Shown piece by piece: positions 54,801 through 62,759 of a DNA stretch of 64,000 nt. How positions within the stretch are numbered: the stretch's first letter is position 1; each line of letters opens with the position of its first letter. The translations under genes were made by a program, and so were the position numbers. Origin of the DNA: JAAURB01 sp049647265. GTDB lineage: Bacteria > Cyanobacteriota > Cyanobacteriia > Cyanobacteriales > Microcoleaceae. Location: assembly GCA_049647265.1 (NCBI GenBank), contig JBARXJ010000042.1:55192-119191 (forward strand), given 5' to 3'. The notes under the pieces are model-generated. The model did not search any database and was not told the origin of the DNA. It saw only the letters and a program-made list of their open reading frames with translations.

Positions 54801-55124
54801 AATCAGGTATTTATGAACATTCTGAGTAACGCCATTGATGCAATAGAATCTCAATCTCAACCGGGTAAAATTTGGATTCAAACAGAATTATTTGAAAGTC
54901 ATTTAATCAAAATTCGGATTGCAGATAATGGCAGTGGTATTGCTGAAAGCAAGCTGAAAAAAATATTTGATCCTTTTTATACCACAAAGCCAGTGGGTAA
55001 AGGAACTGGTTTGGGTTTATCAGTCGCTTATCAAATTATTACTGAAAAACACAAAGGTAAACTGTACTGCCATTCAATTCCTGGAGTTGAAACTGAATTT
55101 ATGATTGAGTTACCAATCCTGTAG
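48891..55124 (+). CDS. Ser/Thr kinase-AAA ATPase-GAF-PAS-histidine kinase giant
   Basis: The 2077-residue protein starts with a Ser/Thr protein kinase domain: Lys40 in VILKVLRNQ, catalytic loop HKDIKPKN near residue 137, DFSLA in place of DFG, and a YISPEQTGRMNR activation segment. A PredATPase/AAA-like NTPase follows, with GGYSGVGKTALVN Walker A (near 342) and FIDDWQWADSA Walker B (near 464), then a helical TPR-like region (about 760-1310). A GAF domain (about 1360-1530), two PAS domains (about 1545-1660 and 1690-1795), HisKA (His1837 in GGVAHEINNPVNF) and HATPase_c (GKGTGLGLS) complete it. These trifunctional proteins occur in cyanobacteria such as Nostoc. They could couple Ser/Thr and His phosphorylation. 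DFS in place of DFG may weaken the kinase. Confidence 0.95.
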   Translation: MKTTSSQFHNYEIIETLHIGSKAQVYRARRLRDQQLVILKVLRNQYPSLNELIQFQNQYTIIKDLNLSGIVQPIALESEDYKWLLVMPDDGSISLTQYLINQKLSLPERIELGLRTGLQLTETLEELFQNRIIHKDIKPKNIIINPRNQALKLIDFSLASKLTLETQNLQNPNTLEGTLAYISPEQTGRMNRGIDYRTDFYSLGITLYEILTEELPFKSNDPLELIHSHLAKIPQPLKEKVKEIPAALSDIVMKLIAKNAEDRYQSTIGLKGDLEQCLSEWKQTGDIQYFTLGKLDKLAQFNITQKLYGREAQVKLLLQAFKRVSQGSFELILIGGYSGVGKTALVNEILRQLTQSKGYFSSGKFDQFQSNIPMEAPIKALRAVVAELLTETQQRLDYWKKRFLSALGSNAQLIIDVIPELELIIGKQPPVAKIGPTEAARRFAQTFTHFTQALADVKHPHVQFIDDWQWADSATLQAYSDSLQNYENPYSLLISAYRDNEVNPTHPFIKMVESLRQTKVKITEIKLEPLQLFYVAQLVADTLHTTVEKVMPLAELLHEKTNGNPFFLTQLLKSLYEAGLIWFDTCCCQWQWDWAKIQQQGVTDNVVELMISRISQLPQLSQNALKLAACIGNQFDLQTLAITAETSHEKVAQDLWPAIQEGFIIPLSEAYKAYSDRLETDDLTLNCNCDYRFLHDRVQQAAYELIPEADKQITHYQIGQLLLAQTPPENRGDNIFELVHQLNYGTNLISTQKQRDELAELNLIATQKAKNSAAYQVAKKYCEFGISLLPQRTWKTDYQLIYSLHREAAETSYLCGDFEQAEALYSTTLAQAQTVLDKAAIYRIQMTQYHLQGRNAEAIAIQRQSLQLFGWEMPETVAEIQRSLNKKIKTVNQFLQKNSIDSILELPKMQDKNTAEMLRILQILLHTAWLDGHTLLALLAVGKMTTLSLKYGNSDLSPFGYVGYGMIANIQLNDPKFAYQFGSMAVHLCEQFNNPDVAGMANFLFASDVHSWSRPLREADIYYENAFQYSMIAGNWLTVSFAIMQSGSDQLTYGKNLIELHKIVQDNADFLLKVKSLENRDALIAGVLQPVRHLLGLTKAVNSFDDDEFSEAEYLEKYKNIPFHLAWFYSVKIRHAYLLNQSEQYLELIPKLEIVEKTVPTNAKVPSTVFYVALMHLSLVETNCENIQDQFHWQAVIPLEEKLNQWQQHCPENIQHKYILIQAEKARLKSEITAAIDYYEQAIDQAQINDYLYEEALGNELAAKFYLNWGKPKIARTYLMEAYRCYEHWGATVKINQLAQEYPDIFNPISKPEQESNQIIQSLNSVSSLSYQTSYSNGSNSSTSLVHLLDLVSVLKMSQAISEEIDIDQLVTKLMQMILENAGATQGVFMFNHASELMVEAVALQGVESNDGFSINQQKLPVAESDDIPLKIVNSVQRQLKPIVIDDVLNQAEYAADTYILKRKPKSLLCLPILNAGQLLAVLYLENHLTTHTFTAERIEVLKLLCSQAAISLNNAKLYRQSQDSAEQLQASQELLKSVLDNIPQLIFWKDRESVFLGCNQNAAKVVGLNSPAEIVGKTDYDMPSTLEQTESYLQSDREVIESGKAKLRFVEPHQQADGKQAWIETNKIPLRDTNGEMYGILCTLEDITERKQFEDNLKNYNETLETQIKERTAQLQEAQRIAQIGNWDLNVATGQFSGSEAAYQVFGQSIEKDQLAPVEDLGKFYPPKDLEKLQQAITHTIQTGESFNLELAMHKIDGEPGYVHVLGEAVYNQQGQLTHVFGTLMNITERKQMELKLKKQTIQLKNTLKELKQTQAQVIQSEKMSSLGQMVGGVAHEINNPVNFIHANIEYAEQYSQDLLGLVELYQNYYPEAPEEIEERIEEIELDYLQTDYPKLLQSMKTGTERIRAIVLSLRNFSRLDEAELKEANINEGLESTLLIIQNRLKDSNIEVIENYGSLPKIQCYPGKLNQVFMNILSNAIDAIESQSQPGKIWIQTELFESHLIKIRIADNGSGIAESKLKKIFDPFYTTKPVGKGTGLGLSVAYQIITEKHKGKLYCHSIPGVETEFMIELPIL

Positions 55125-55422
55125 TATAGCAATTTCATTGATGAGGCAACGGGGAACAGCGGTGCGACCGGGCGTGATATCTCCGTGCGGAGAGGCGATG
55201 GCCTTCGTAATCACAACAGTGAACGCGCACCTTAGCGTCAGCCTTAGCGGTAGCCATGGGCTAAGCGCCCTATTGCGCGCCAGCGCTATAGACAGGTAAC
55301 AGGGTGTGGGGAGTAGGGAGTAGGGAAGAAATTTTTGATAATCATCAGGGATCTAATCCTCCTGACGGGCGTGTACGGGCGCATTGCGATGCGCCCCAAC
55401 AGTATCGGGCGTGACTCCTTAA
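55125..55422. other. GC-rich repeat island between convergent genes
   Basis: This 298-bp stretch is much richer in G+C than its surroundings. GGGAGTAGGGAGTAGGGAAG (about 55311) is a low-complexity tract common in filamentous cyanobacteria. The palindromic dispersed repeat follows at the right end. A 64-codon frame (55105-55299) crosses it but is built of repeats and is rejected. Confidence 0.5.
55377..55418. repeat. Dispersed palindromic repeat, copy 2
   Basis: GGGCGCAT (55377-55384) pairs with ATGCGCCC (55389-55396) over a TGCG loop and is followed by AACAGTATCGGGCGTGACTCC. The same stem and tail occur at 7730-7770. The stem is conserved while the loop differs (GCA against TGCG). Confidence 0.65.
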
Positions 55423-56217
55423 TTAACCCACTTGAATGGGGCCAGTAACACTGCCAGAAAAGAATTGTCTCACGGCTGGATTCTCAGTACTATAGGCTTG
55501 TTTAATGCTTCCTGACCACTGAACTTTGCCGTTGTAAAGGAAGAGAATAGAATCTGCGGTACGGCGAATGGTACTATCTTGGTGAGTCACCATCACATAG
55601 GTACTGCAACCCCCGCCGCTGTTTTGTAACTGACGAATTAAGTCTTCAATCACCGTTGAAGCAATCGGATCTAAACCCGCCGTGGGTTCATCATACAAGA
55701 TCACTTCTGGAGAATCTTCCGGATTTTCTGGATTGGGCATAATTGCCCGGGCAAAACTCACCCGTTTTCGCATTCCTCCCGATAATTCGGCTGGATAGCG
55801 ATCGCCAATTGGGGGTAATCCTACCATTTTTAGCTTTTCAGCCACAAGATGTTCAATTTCGTTAGGGGGTAGTTTAGTATGTTGATACAGCAAGAAACCC
55901 ACATTCTCCGTCACTGTGAGTGAATCAAACAAAGCCGCTTGTTGAAACACCATACCCACCCCAATGGGATCAGAAATATCATCTTCCCAACCCACTCGTT
56001 TTTGACCTTTGATATAAACCTCTCCCGCGTCCGGACGCAGTAAACCCGCAATAATCCTTAAAACAGTTGATTTTCCGGTTCCCGACGGCCCAATAATACC
56101 TAAGGCTTGTCCCTGGAAAATCGTCAGACTCACCCGATCTAAGATTACGCTACTGCCAAAAGACTTACTGACATTCTTGAGTTCAATTAAAGGTATAAGT
56201 TCCGATTGCTTTGGCAT
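55423..56217 (-). CDS. MlaF-like lipid ABC transporter ATP-binding protein
   Basis: The protein (about 264 residues) is an ABC ATPase: Walker A GPSGTGKST, Q-loop in GMVFQQAALFD, signature LSGGMRKRVSFARAI, Walker B VILYDEPTAGLDP and the switch His in VMVTHQD. The SGGMRKRV signature and the N-terminal ELKNVSKSFG form fit the MlaF/Ttg2A group that energises lipid transport between membranes with MlaE and an MCE protein. Those partners are not adjacent, as in other cyanobacteria where they are scattered. ATG 56217 is preceded by one extra codon (TTG), so I prefer ATG. Confidence 0.9.
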   Translation of the reverse strand: MPKQSELIPLIELKNVSKSFGSSVILDRVSLTIFQGQALGIIGPSGTGKSTVLRIIAGLLRPDAGEVYIKGQKRVGWEDDISDPIGVGMVFQQAALFDSLTVTENVGFLLYQHTKLPPNEIEHLVAEKLKMVGLPPIGDRYPAELSGGMRKRVSFARAIMPNPENPEDSPEVILYDEPTAGLDPIASTVIEDLIRQLQNSGGGCSTYVMVTHQDSTIRRTADSILFLYNGKVQWSGSIKQAYSTENPAVRQFFSGSVTGPIQVG

Positions 56218-56497
56218 CAAATCTGTTTAGAAACATCACTTTATGTTGACTTGGCAGCCAGATTCAGGGGGTTATGGTCTTAACTGACAACCCATTCTTA
56301 ACCCAGAAACAGACATATCCCTAGCAGAATGTAGGCAAACAAGCCTATACTATTGACTAAATTGATTGTATCAAACCGACACCGCCCCTTGAAATCCGGA
56401 TTAATCTGCTTTTTGTGCGTTTTTTCTGCATTTAAGTGATAGACCTATTGCTGAAGCTAATCAGAGATGTCATCTGGTTCACTCCAATCATATTTAT
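56218..56497. other. Divergent spacer before yvcK
   Basis: This 280-bp spacer separates the ABC ATPase gene from the plus-strand yvcK-like gene. It has no clear operator. Low-complexity tracts are absent. Confidence 0.4.
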
Positions 56498-57850
56498 ATG
56501 ATCCACAAGTTACTTAAATTTAGACATTTATTCAGTGTACCCAATCGTCGTTCATCCCGTCGTGTTCACCAATGGTTTAAATGGTTAGCCCCCGGCTTAC
56601 TGGTCAAACGTTGGTTAGTGATGAGTATAGCGGGTGTGGTTCTCACCAGTTTAGGCTTGGCAATTTGGACAGGGATGACCCCTGTATTTTATTTACTGCA
56701 ACTGTCTAAAGATTTCCTCGGTTGGATCACTCAGATTATTCCTAACTCCTTTTCTGGGCCAGTGGTGGTGATTACAGGTATTCTCCTGATTTTTTGGGGT
56801 CAAACCCGCAGTTTAAACGCCATTACCCAGGTGTTGATGCCAGAAGGGGAAGAAGAATTGATTGACCGCCTCTTAACCCACCGTCGCCTCAACCGAGGGC
56901 CAAAAATTGTTGTCGTGGGGGGTGGGACAGGATTATCAACCTTACTGCGAGGGTTAAAACAATATAGCGCCAATATCACAGCAATTGTGACGGTAGCCGA
57001 TGATGGTGGGTCATCTGGGCGACTGCGGCGAGATTTAGGAGTTTTACCTCCAGGAGATATTCGTAACTGTATTGCGGCTTTAGCCGACGAGGAAAAGCTA
57101 TTAACCGAACTGTTTCAATACCGATTTAAAGCCGGAGATGGGTTAGTGGGTCATAGTTTTGGTAATCTATTTCTGACGGCAATGAGTGAGGTGACCGGAG
57201 ATTTAGAACGGGCCATTGCGGCGAGTTCTAAGGTCTTAGCGATACGGGGTCAAGTCTTACCTTCAACCCTGTCTGATGTGCATCTCTGGGCAAAATTAGC
57301 TGATGGTCGTTGGATACAAGGAGAATCGAGTATTACCGAGGCCAATGGTACGATTGTTAAAATTGGCTGTACCCCGGCTAACCCACCCGCCTTACCCAGG
57401 GCATTAGAGGCAATTGATGAAGCAGATTTTATTATCATTGGCCCGGGTAGTTTATATACCAGCGTGATTCCTAATTTACTCGTGCCTGAAATTGCAGAGG
57501 CGATCGCCAATCGGATTGTACCGCGAATTTATGTGTGTAATGTGATGACGCAACCGGGAGAAACTCAAGGGTATACCGTGTCTGACCATATTCAAGCCAT
57601 TGACGACGCTTGCGGATATCAGTTATTTGATGCGGTTTTGGTACAGGGAACAGTTCCTTCTGCTGGGGCTTTAATTCGATATGCCCAAGGAGATTCTCAT
57701 CCTGTTATGTTAGACCGAGAAGCAGTCAAACAGTTAGGGCGGCGCGTTGTTTTAACCAATGTGATGGAAGTCGATGAAATAAGCGGTTATTTACGTCATA
57801 ATTCCCAACGCTTAGCCCAAGTATTGTTAAGGTGGTACAGTCGGGCATAA
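56498..57850 (+). CDS. YvcK/CofD-like protein with N-terminal membrane segment
   Basis: The 450-residue protein has two hydrophobic helices near residues 43-63 (VMSIAGVVLTSLGLAIW) and about 85-108 (PVVVITGILLIFWG). The CofD-like YvcK domain follows at about 130: VVVGGGTGLSTLLRGLK, TVADDGGSSGRLRRDLGVLPPGDIRN, VGHSFGNLFLTAM, IGPGSLYTSVIPNLL and VCNVMTQPGET. YvcK proteins bind UDP-sugars and are needed for gluconeogenic growth and cell shape in other bacteria. A membrane anchor is typical of the cyanobacterial form. ATG 56498 is the start. Confidence 0.9.
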   Translation: MIHKLLKFRHLFSVPNRRSSRRVHQWFKWLAPGLLVKRWLVMSIAGVVLTSLGLAIWTGMTPVFYLLQLSKDFLGWITQIIPNSFSGPVVVITGILLIFWGQTRSLNAITQVLMPEGEEELIDRLLTHRRLNRGPKIVVVGGGTGLSTLLRGLKQYSANITAIVTVADDGGSSGRLRRDLGVLPPGDIRNCIAALADEEKLLTELFQYRFKAGDGLVGHSFGNLFLTAMSEVTGDLERAIAASSKVLAIRGQVLPSTLSDVHLWAKLADGRWIQGESSITEANGTIVKIGCTPANPPALPRALEAIDEADFIIIGPGSLYTSVIPNLLVPEIAEAIANRIVPRIYVCNVMTQPGETQGYTVSDHIQAIDDACGYQLFDAVLVQGTVPSAGALIRYAQGDSHPVMLDREAVKQLGRRVVLTNVMEVDEISGYLRHNSQRLAQVLLRWYSRA

Positions 57851-57858
57851 AGTCAATG

Positions 57859-57899
57859 CGAAGGAAGAAGGAAGAAGGAAGGAGGAAGGAGGAAAAGCC
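57859..57899 (+). repeat. Purine-rich low-complexity tract
   Basis: GAAGGAAGAAGGAAGAAGG, then AAGGAGGAAGGAGGAAAAG, all purine, lies 9 nt after the yvcK-like stop. Such runs are frequent in filamentous cyanobacteria. CCTACACCCCACACCCCATACCC follows near 57918. The stretch is non-coding and prone to slippage. Confidence 0.7.
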
Positions 57900-57950
57900 G
57901 AAGTTGTTTTCTGGTTTGCCTACACCCCACACCCCATACCCAACACCCTA

Positions 57951-59345
57951 TTAAGTCTGACATAAAGCGGCTTTACGACTATCAAATAGTTTGACAATAC
58001 CATCCATTACAGCTTGTTTCACCTTAGAATCACAACCGGATAAGAATTCTTCTGGGGTAATAATTTCTTTAAAGAATTCATGAGCGCGATCGCGTTGATG
58101 TTTAATTTCATCAAATCCTAAAGCTTTCGCCATATAAGTCGCTAAGGGAGAATTTTTCATATCATAAGCAGAACTTTGTGTTCTCCCTTCTTCTAATAAA
58201 GTTAACACCTCTTTTTCTAAGTCATTTAGAGGATAATGAGGAGTTTCGATTTCAGGTAAAAAATCAACTAAAGACACATTGATAAAATTATCAGACGGCA
58301 TTTCTCCCATCAAAGTAGACACAGGAATAACTCGTCCAACCCGTAAAGAAAGCGCTTCTAAAAAAGCAATCGTAAAGAGTTTACTACCTAAATACAGTCG
58401 TCCGACTTCAACATTTTTTCGTGCTCGTTCCCTCATTAATTGATAGGTCTTATCATCTGGAACGTCGCGAAACTGATGAAAAATTACTTCCGGCTGAATA
58501 AAGTTTAGAAACCCTTCCATTTTTTGAATAGCGGTACGATATTGATTAATCGTGTAAGAGCTAGCATTTTTGAGGTGATGATTCGTTTCCGGTAGCAAAT
58601 TCCAGGTATTATCTAAAAATCGAGCTGCGCTAGGATGAGCAAAACTACCAACATCACGGTTAGATAATTGCACGGAATGTTTAACCGTTGCTATCAATTC
58701 TTCATCCGTTAAATCAACATCAAATCGATCTGTAACTTTCTGCAATCGTTGATACAAAATATCACTATTACTGAATGATCCCTCTGTATGACGACGGAAA
58801 GGAATTGTTGCTTCAATACAAGCTACAATTTGAATAATATATTTCACAGGTAAAATCGGTTCTAACACTTTACCCGCTACTAAAGCACTCAAGAATTCAT
58901 TTTGACCCGCTAGGGGAGATAAGGTTTGACCCGCTGAAAAATCAAACAGTTGTAGAACAAGATCAAGTATCTCATCGTCGGGTGGTAATTCTGAAGCCTC
59001 TCGGATCAGTAGATTTTCCCCTACTTGCCGCACAAATGCTGCCAGATAGTACGTTAGATTAAAATTAACACTCTGATCCACCTGAACATAAACCACATCA
59101 TGAAACAGGGCTGCTAACACTTCAATCGCCTCAGTCTGCCCCCCCACTTCAAAAATATGTTCTGGCGTGTGAAAATATCGCCAAGGCCCGGTCATGGTTT
59201 GGACAATTAGTTCTGTGATTTTTTCTAAATGGGCAATATCGACGTTAACTTGAAGCTGATCCATCGCCCAGATTAATTTATCGAGGCATTGCTGATTGTG
59301 TTGAGATTCAAAACTGATTGAACCAGTTTTATTGAGATTTGACAT
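57951..59345 (-). CDS. HD-superfamily-like protein
   Basis: The 464-residue protein has an HD-type metal-binding pattern in the first 150 residues: RYFHTPEHIFEVGG, then AALFHDVVYVQ. This is the H...HD spacing of predicted phosphohydrolases such as the COG4339 group. The C-terminal half (ERARKNVEVGRLYLGSKLFTIAF, PLNDLEKEVLTLLEEG, SAYDMKNSPLATYMAKALG) is helical and unlike known families to me. The metal pair could hydrolyse nucleotides or phosphoesters. It is convergent with yvcK and divergent from the cyclase gene. Confidence 0.75.
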   Translation of the reverse strand: MSNLNKTGSISFESQHNQQCLDKLIWAMDQLQVNVDIAHLEKITELIVQTMTGPWRYFHTPEHIFEVGGQTEAIEVLAALFHDVVYVQVDQSVNFNLTYYLAAFVRQVGENLLIREASELPPDDEILDLVLQLFDFSAGQTLSPLAGQNEFLSALVAGKVLEPILPVKYIIQIVACIEATIPFRRHTEGSFSNSDILYQRLQKVTDRFDVDLTDEELIATVKHSVQLSNRDVGSFAHPSAARFLDNTWNLLPETNHHLKNASSYTINQYRTAIQKMEGFLNFIQPEVIFHQFRDVPDDKTYQLMRERARKNVEVGRLYLGSKLFTIAFLEALSLRVGRVIPVSTLMGEMPSDNFINVSLVDFLPEIETPHYPLNDLEKEVLTLLEEGRTQSSAYDMKNSPLATYMAKALGFDEIKHQRDRAHEFFKEIITPEEFLSGCDSKVKQAVMDGIVKLFDSRKAALCQT

Positions 59346-59535
59346 AATGTATTAAATATCTAAAAATATGCCCTTAACGGATCGCAACCGAGAATTCGCC
59401 CTAAAGATTTTGAGGAAAAACGCCTTTCAATTATCTAATGTGATTTGATCACTGGTAGACATTGATAGCAATTCTCCCGTTTTTTAGGGGGGTAGAGTTG
59501 TAAATTTCCTATATAAACGAATCGCTTCTCCAGTC

Positions 59536-62500
59536 ATGAGTCAATCTGCGCTTAATTCTCCCAATCAGGTTACAGCAACGGACATAAACTGTCCTAATTG
59601 TAGCTTCATCAACCCAGCGAGTGCAAAATTTTGTACAGAATGCGGAACAAAACTAATAATTGTCTGTACTCAATGTCAGGCGAATAATCCCTTCAGCGGA
59701 AAATTTTGTCAAGAATGTGGGACGGTTCTATCATCTCAGTATCCCTCTAAGTCACAACAACGACAGTATTCTAGGACAAGGGGACTGACGTTATACCATC
59801 AACCCGCCGAACGTCGTCACTTGACGGTGATGTTTTGTGATTTGGTCGGTTCAACCGCCATTTCTGAACAGTTAGACCCAGAAGAATTAAGGGATTTAAT
59901 TCAAAAATATCAGCAAACTTGCGCGAATGTTTTAATGAGAGTAGAGGGCTATATTGCTCAGTATTTAGGGGATGGTATTTTAGCTTATTTTGGTTATCCG
60001 AATGCTCATGAGAATGATGCTCAGCGAGCCGTTAAAGCGGCTTTAGGGATCATTAAAACCATGAAAAAATTAAAACTAAGCTGTATTAAAGAGCATAAAA
60101 TTAAATTAGCAGTTCGCATCGGAATTCATACGGGTTTAGTGGTCGTCGGAGAAGTGGGAGCTGGTAATAAACGAGAGCAACTTGCCATTGGTCAAACACC
60201 CAATATTGCGGCTCGTTTACAAAGCTTAGCTCAGCCCAATACTGCGGTTTTAAGCCCAACAACCTATCGATTAGTGCGGGATATTTTTGAAGTAGAGTCT
60301 CTGGGTAAACATCAGCTTAAAGGGGTTTCTCAGCCGGTTGAAGCCTATCAAGTTTTGCGGGAAGTGGGTTACTGCAAACGGATGAAAGTTGCGGCGAGTA
60401 ACTTGATTTCCTATGTGGGACGAGAGGAGGAATTAGAACAGTTACACCAATCCTGGGAACGAGTCAAAGCGGGAACGGGAGAAGTTTTTTTAATTAGTGG
60501 AGAAGCCGGAATTGGTAAATCTCGGTTGTTACAAACCTTCAAACAACAAATTGCTGAAGATACCTATCAGATTCGAGAATTATATTGTTCTTCTTATTAT
60601 CAAAATACTCCGTTTCATCCTTTAGTAGAACTGCTGCGCGATCGCGTGATTCAATTTTCCCGAGAAGATACAACCCAAGAAAAGTTAATAAAGCTAGAAA
60701 CCTTTTTAGAAAATAATCAAGTTCCCAAAGACGAATTTGTTCCTTTATTTGCAGATTTATTTAATATTCATTTAACAGAAAACTATTCTCCTTTAAATCT
60801 TTCTCCAAAGGCACAAAAACAAAAGTTATTAGAAGCCATGTTGATGATTATTCATCACAATGCCAGTCAGCATCCGTTACTCGTGATTGTTGAAGATTTA
60901 CACTGGATTGATCCCTCTACTTTGGAGTTAATTAATTTATTGATTGAAGAAGGTTTAAACTATCCTATTTTACGAATATATACCACGCGATCTAGATTTG
61001 AATCCAATTGGTCACACCTACCGGGTTGCCATCAAATTAATCTGAATCATTTATCCAGACAACAAACAGAAAAAATTATTTTAGGCGTGACTCAACAGAA
61101 ATTATTACCTAATTCTGTGATGCAATTACTGCTTGAAAAAAGTGATGGTATTCCTCTATTTGTCGAAGAAATGACAAAAATGGTAATAGAGTCCGGCTGG
61201 TTAGAGGAAACTGAAACCGAATATCAATTAAAAGGAACTTTACCCCGTTTATCCATTCCAGATACTTTAAAAGGACTGTTGATGGAACGTTTAGATCGAT
61301 TAGAAGCCGCCAAAGAAGTGGCTCAACTGGGAGCCGTAATTGGTCGAGAATTTAGTTATGAATTGCTTCGTTCTACTGCAATTAAACAGTTTGAAAGTCA
61401 AGAAAACGCTTCTTCATTTTTAGATGAATATACAATCACTCAAGGCCTAGAACGATTGGTAGAAACTCGCCTATTATTTATGAAAGGAGAACTTCCTATG
61501 GCCTCTTATATTTTCCGCAGTGTCTTAATTCAAGATGCCGCTTATGATTCTCTGCTTAGAAGCACCCGTCAACAGTATCATCAACATATTGCAACGGTTT
61601 TAGAATCTGAATTTCCCGAGCTGGTTGAACGAGAACCCGAACTCTTAGCCTATCATTATACCCGCGCCGACAATCCTCAAAAGGCAATTTTTTATTGGCA
61701 AGAAGCAGGACAAATGGCATTTATGACCTCTGCCAATGAAGAAGCGATTGCCCATTGCAAATCTGGCTTAGAACTCATTCGTCAATTACCCCAAAATTCA
61801 GATCGTTTACAACAAGAATTAACCCTACAAACCACTTTAGGCAAAGCTTTAATTGCAACGAAAGGTTATGCTGCTCCGGAAGTAGAAAAAGTCTATAGCC
61901 GTAGTGAAGAAATCTGTCAACAACTCGGTACAACTCGTCAATTATTTTCTGTACTGTGGGGATTATTTGGTTATCATGCGGCTCGGGCAGAATACCGTTT
62001 ATCTTTAGAATTTGCCAGTCGGTTAATGGGGTTAGCACGGCGAGAAAATGATTCGGTTTTAGAAATGGAAGCACATTTTACGGTGGGTGTCGCGTTATTT
62101 TATTTAGGTCATTTACAAGCCGCCAAAGCCCACTGGCAGGACGTAATTGCTCTCTATCAAATCCTCTCGATGAACTGTCAAACCTGCTTAACTGGGCAAG
62201 ATGTGGGGGTCGCGAGTTATAGTTTTATGGCATGGAGTGAGTGGCTACTACAACAGCCCCAAAATGCTTTAGAATCGAGTCAGAATGCAGTCGCTTTAGC
62301 GCAGCAAATTGCTCATCCTTACAGTATTGGACTGGCTTATAGTTTAGGCGCGATGTTTCATCAGTCCCGCCAAGACACTCAACAGGTACAACACTATGCC
62401 AAACAAGCTTTTACTGTCGCTGAAGAACAACAGTTTCCCTTTTGGTTAGCCGCTGCAACGATTTTACAGGGTTGGGTGAAAGTTCAACAGGAAGACATCA

Positions 62501-62745
62501 TCGATGGAATTACCCAAATTCGTGAAGGTATCAAGGCTCATGCTGCCACCGGGGCAAAAATTTCATGGACTTATTTTCTTGGACTATTGGCCCAAGCCTA
62601 CGGCAAAGCGGGACAGACAAAAGCCGGGTTAGCGGTCTTAGAAGAGGCTTACAGTGCTGTTGAAATGACAGAAGAACGATTTTGGGTAAATCAACTCGAT
62701 CAAATCAAACAGCAGTTACTGGCTCAATCTGAGTCAATGCAGTAA
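59536..62745 (+). CDS. Zinc-ribbon, class III adenylate cyclase, AAA and TPR protein
   Basis: The 1069-residue protein starts with two zinc ribbons: CPNC/CTEC and CTQC/CQEC (residues 19-66). A class III nucleotide cyclase domain follows (about 93-275), with metal-binding Asp in FCDLVGST, a second Asp in GDGILAYFGYP, and GIHTGLVVVGEVG. An AAA-type NTPase is next (Walker A GEAGIGKS near 325; Walker B in VIVEDLHWID near 450). The rest (about 720-1060) is a TPR-rich helical region. It probably makes cAMP under control of the ATPase and TPR modules, like large cyanobacterial signalling proteins. The ATG start 59536 is close to the first Cys. It ends 14 bp from the convergent gene at 62760. Confidence 0.93.
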   Translation: MSQSALNSPNQVTATDINCPNCSFINPASAKFCTECGTKLIIVCTQCQANNPFSGKFCQECGTVLSSQYPSKSQQRQYSRTRGLTLYHQPAERRHLTVMFCDLVGSTAISEQLDPEELRDLIQKYQQTCANVLMRVEGYIAQYLGDGILAYFGYPNAHENDAQRAVKAALGIIKTMKKLKLSCIKEHKIKLAVRIGIHTGLVVVGEVGAGNKREQLAIGQTPNIAARLQSLAQPNTAVLSPTTYRLVRDIFEVESLGKHQLKGVSQPVEAYQVLREVGYCKRMKVAASNLISYVGREEELEQLHQSWERVKAGTGEVFLISGEAGIGKSRLLQTFKQQIAEDTYQIRELYCSSYYQNTPFHPLVELLRDRVIQFSREDTTQEKLIKLETFLENNQVPKDEFVPLFADLFNIHLTENYSPLNLSPKAQKQKLLEAMLMIIHHNASQHPLLVIVEDLHWIDPSTLELINLLIEEGLNYPILRIYTTRSRFESNWSHLPGCHQINLNHLSRQQTEKIILGVTQQKLLPNSVMQLLLEKSDGIPLFVEEMTKMVIESGWLEETETEYQLKGTLPRLSIPDTLKGLLMERLDRLEAAKEVAQLGAVIGREFSYELLRSTAIKQFESQENASSFLDEYTITQGLERLVETRLLFMKGELPMASYIFRSVLIQDAAYDSLLRSTRQQYHQHIATVLESEFPELVEREPELLAYHYTRADNPQKAIFYWQEAGQMAFMTSANEEAIAHCKSGLELIRQLPQNSDRLQQELTLQTTLGKALIATKGYAAPEVEKVYSRSEEICQQLGTTRQLFSVLWGLFGYHAARAEYRLSLEFASRLMGLARRENDSVLEMEAHFTVGVALFYLGHLQAAKAHWQDVIALYQILSMNCQTCLTGQDVGVASYSFMAWSEWLLQQPQNALESSQNAVALAQQIAHPYSIGLAYSLGAMFHQSRQDTQQVQHYAKQAFTVAEEQQFPFWLAAATILQGWVKVQQEDIIDGITQIREGIKAHAATGAKISWTYFLGLLAQAYGKAGQTKAGLAVLEEAYSAVEMTEERFWVNQLDQIKQQLLAQSESMQ

Positions 62746-62759
62746 TCATAAATGAATTG

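Noticed and set aside
55105..55299. 64-codon frame after the large kinase
   Set aside because: Overlaps the kinase end and a GC-rich repeat island; composition is not protein-like.
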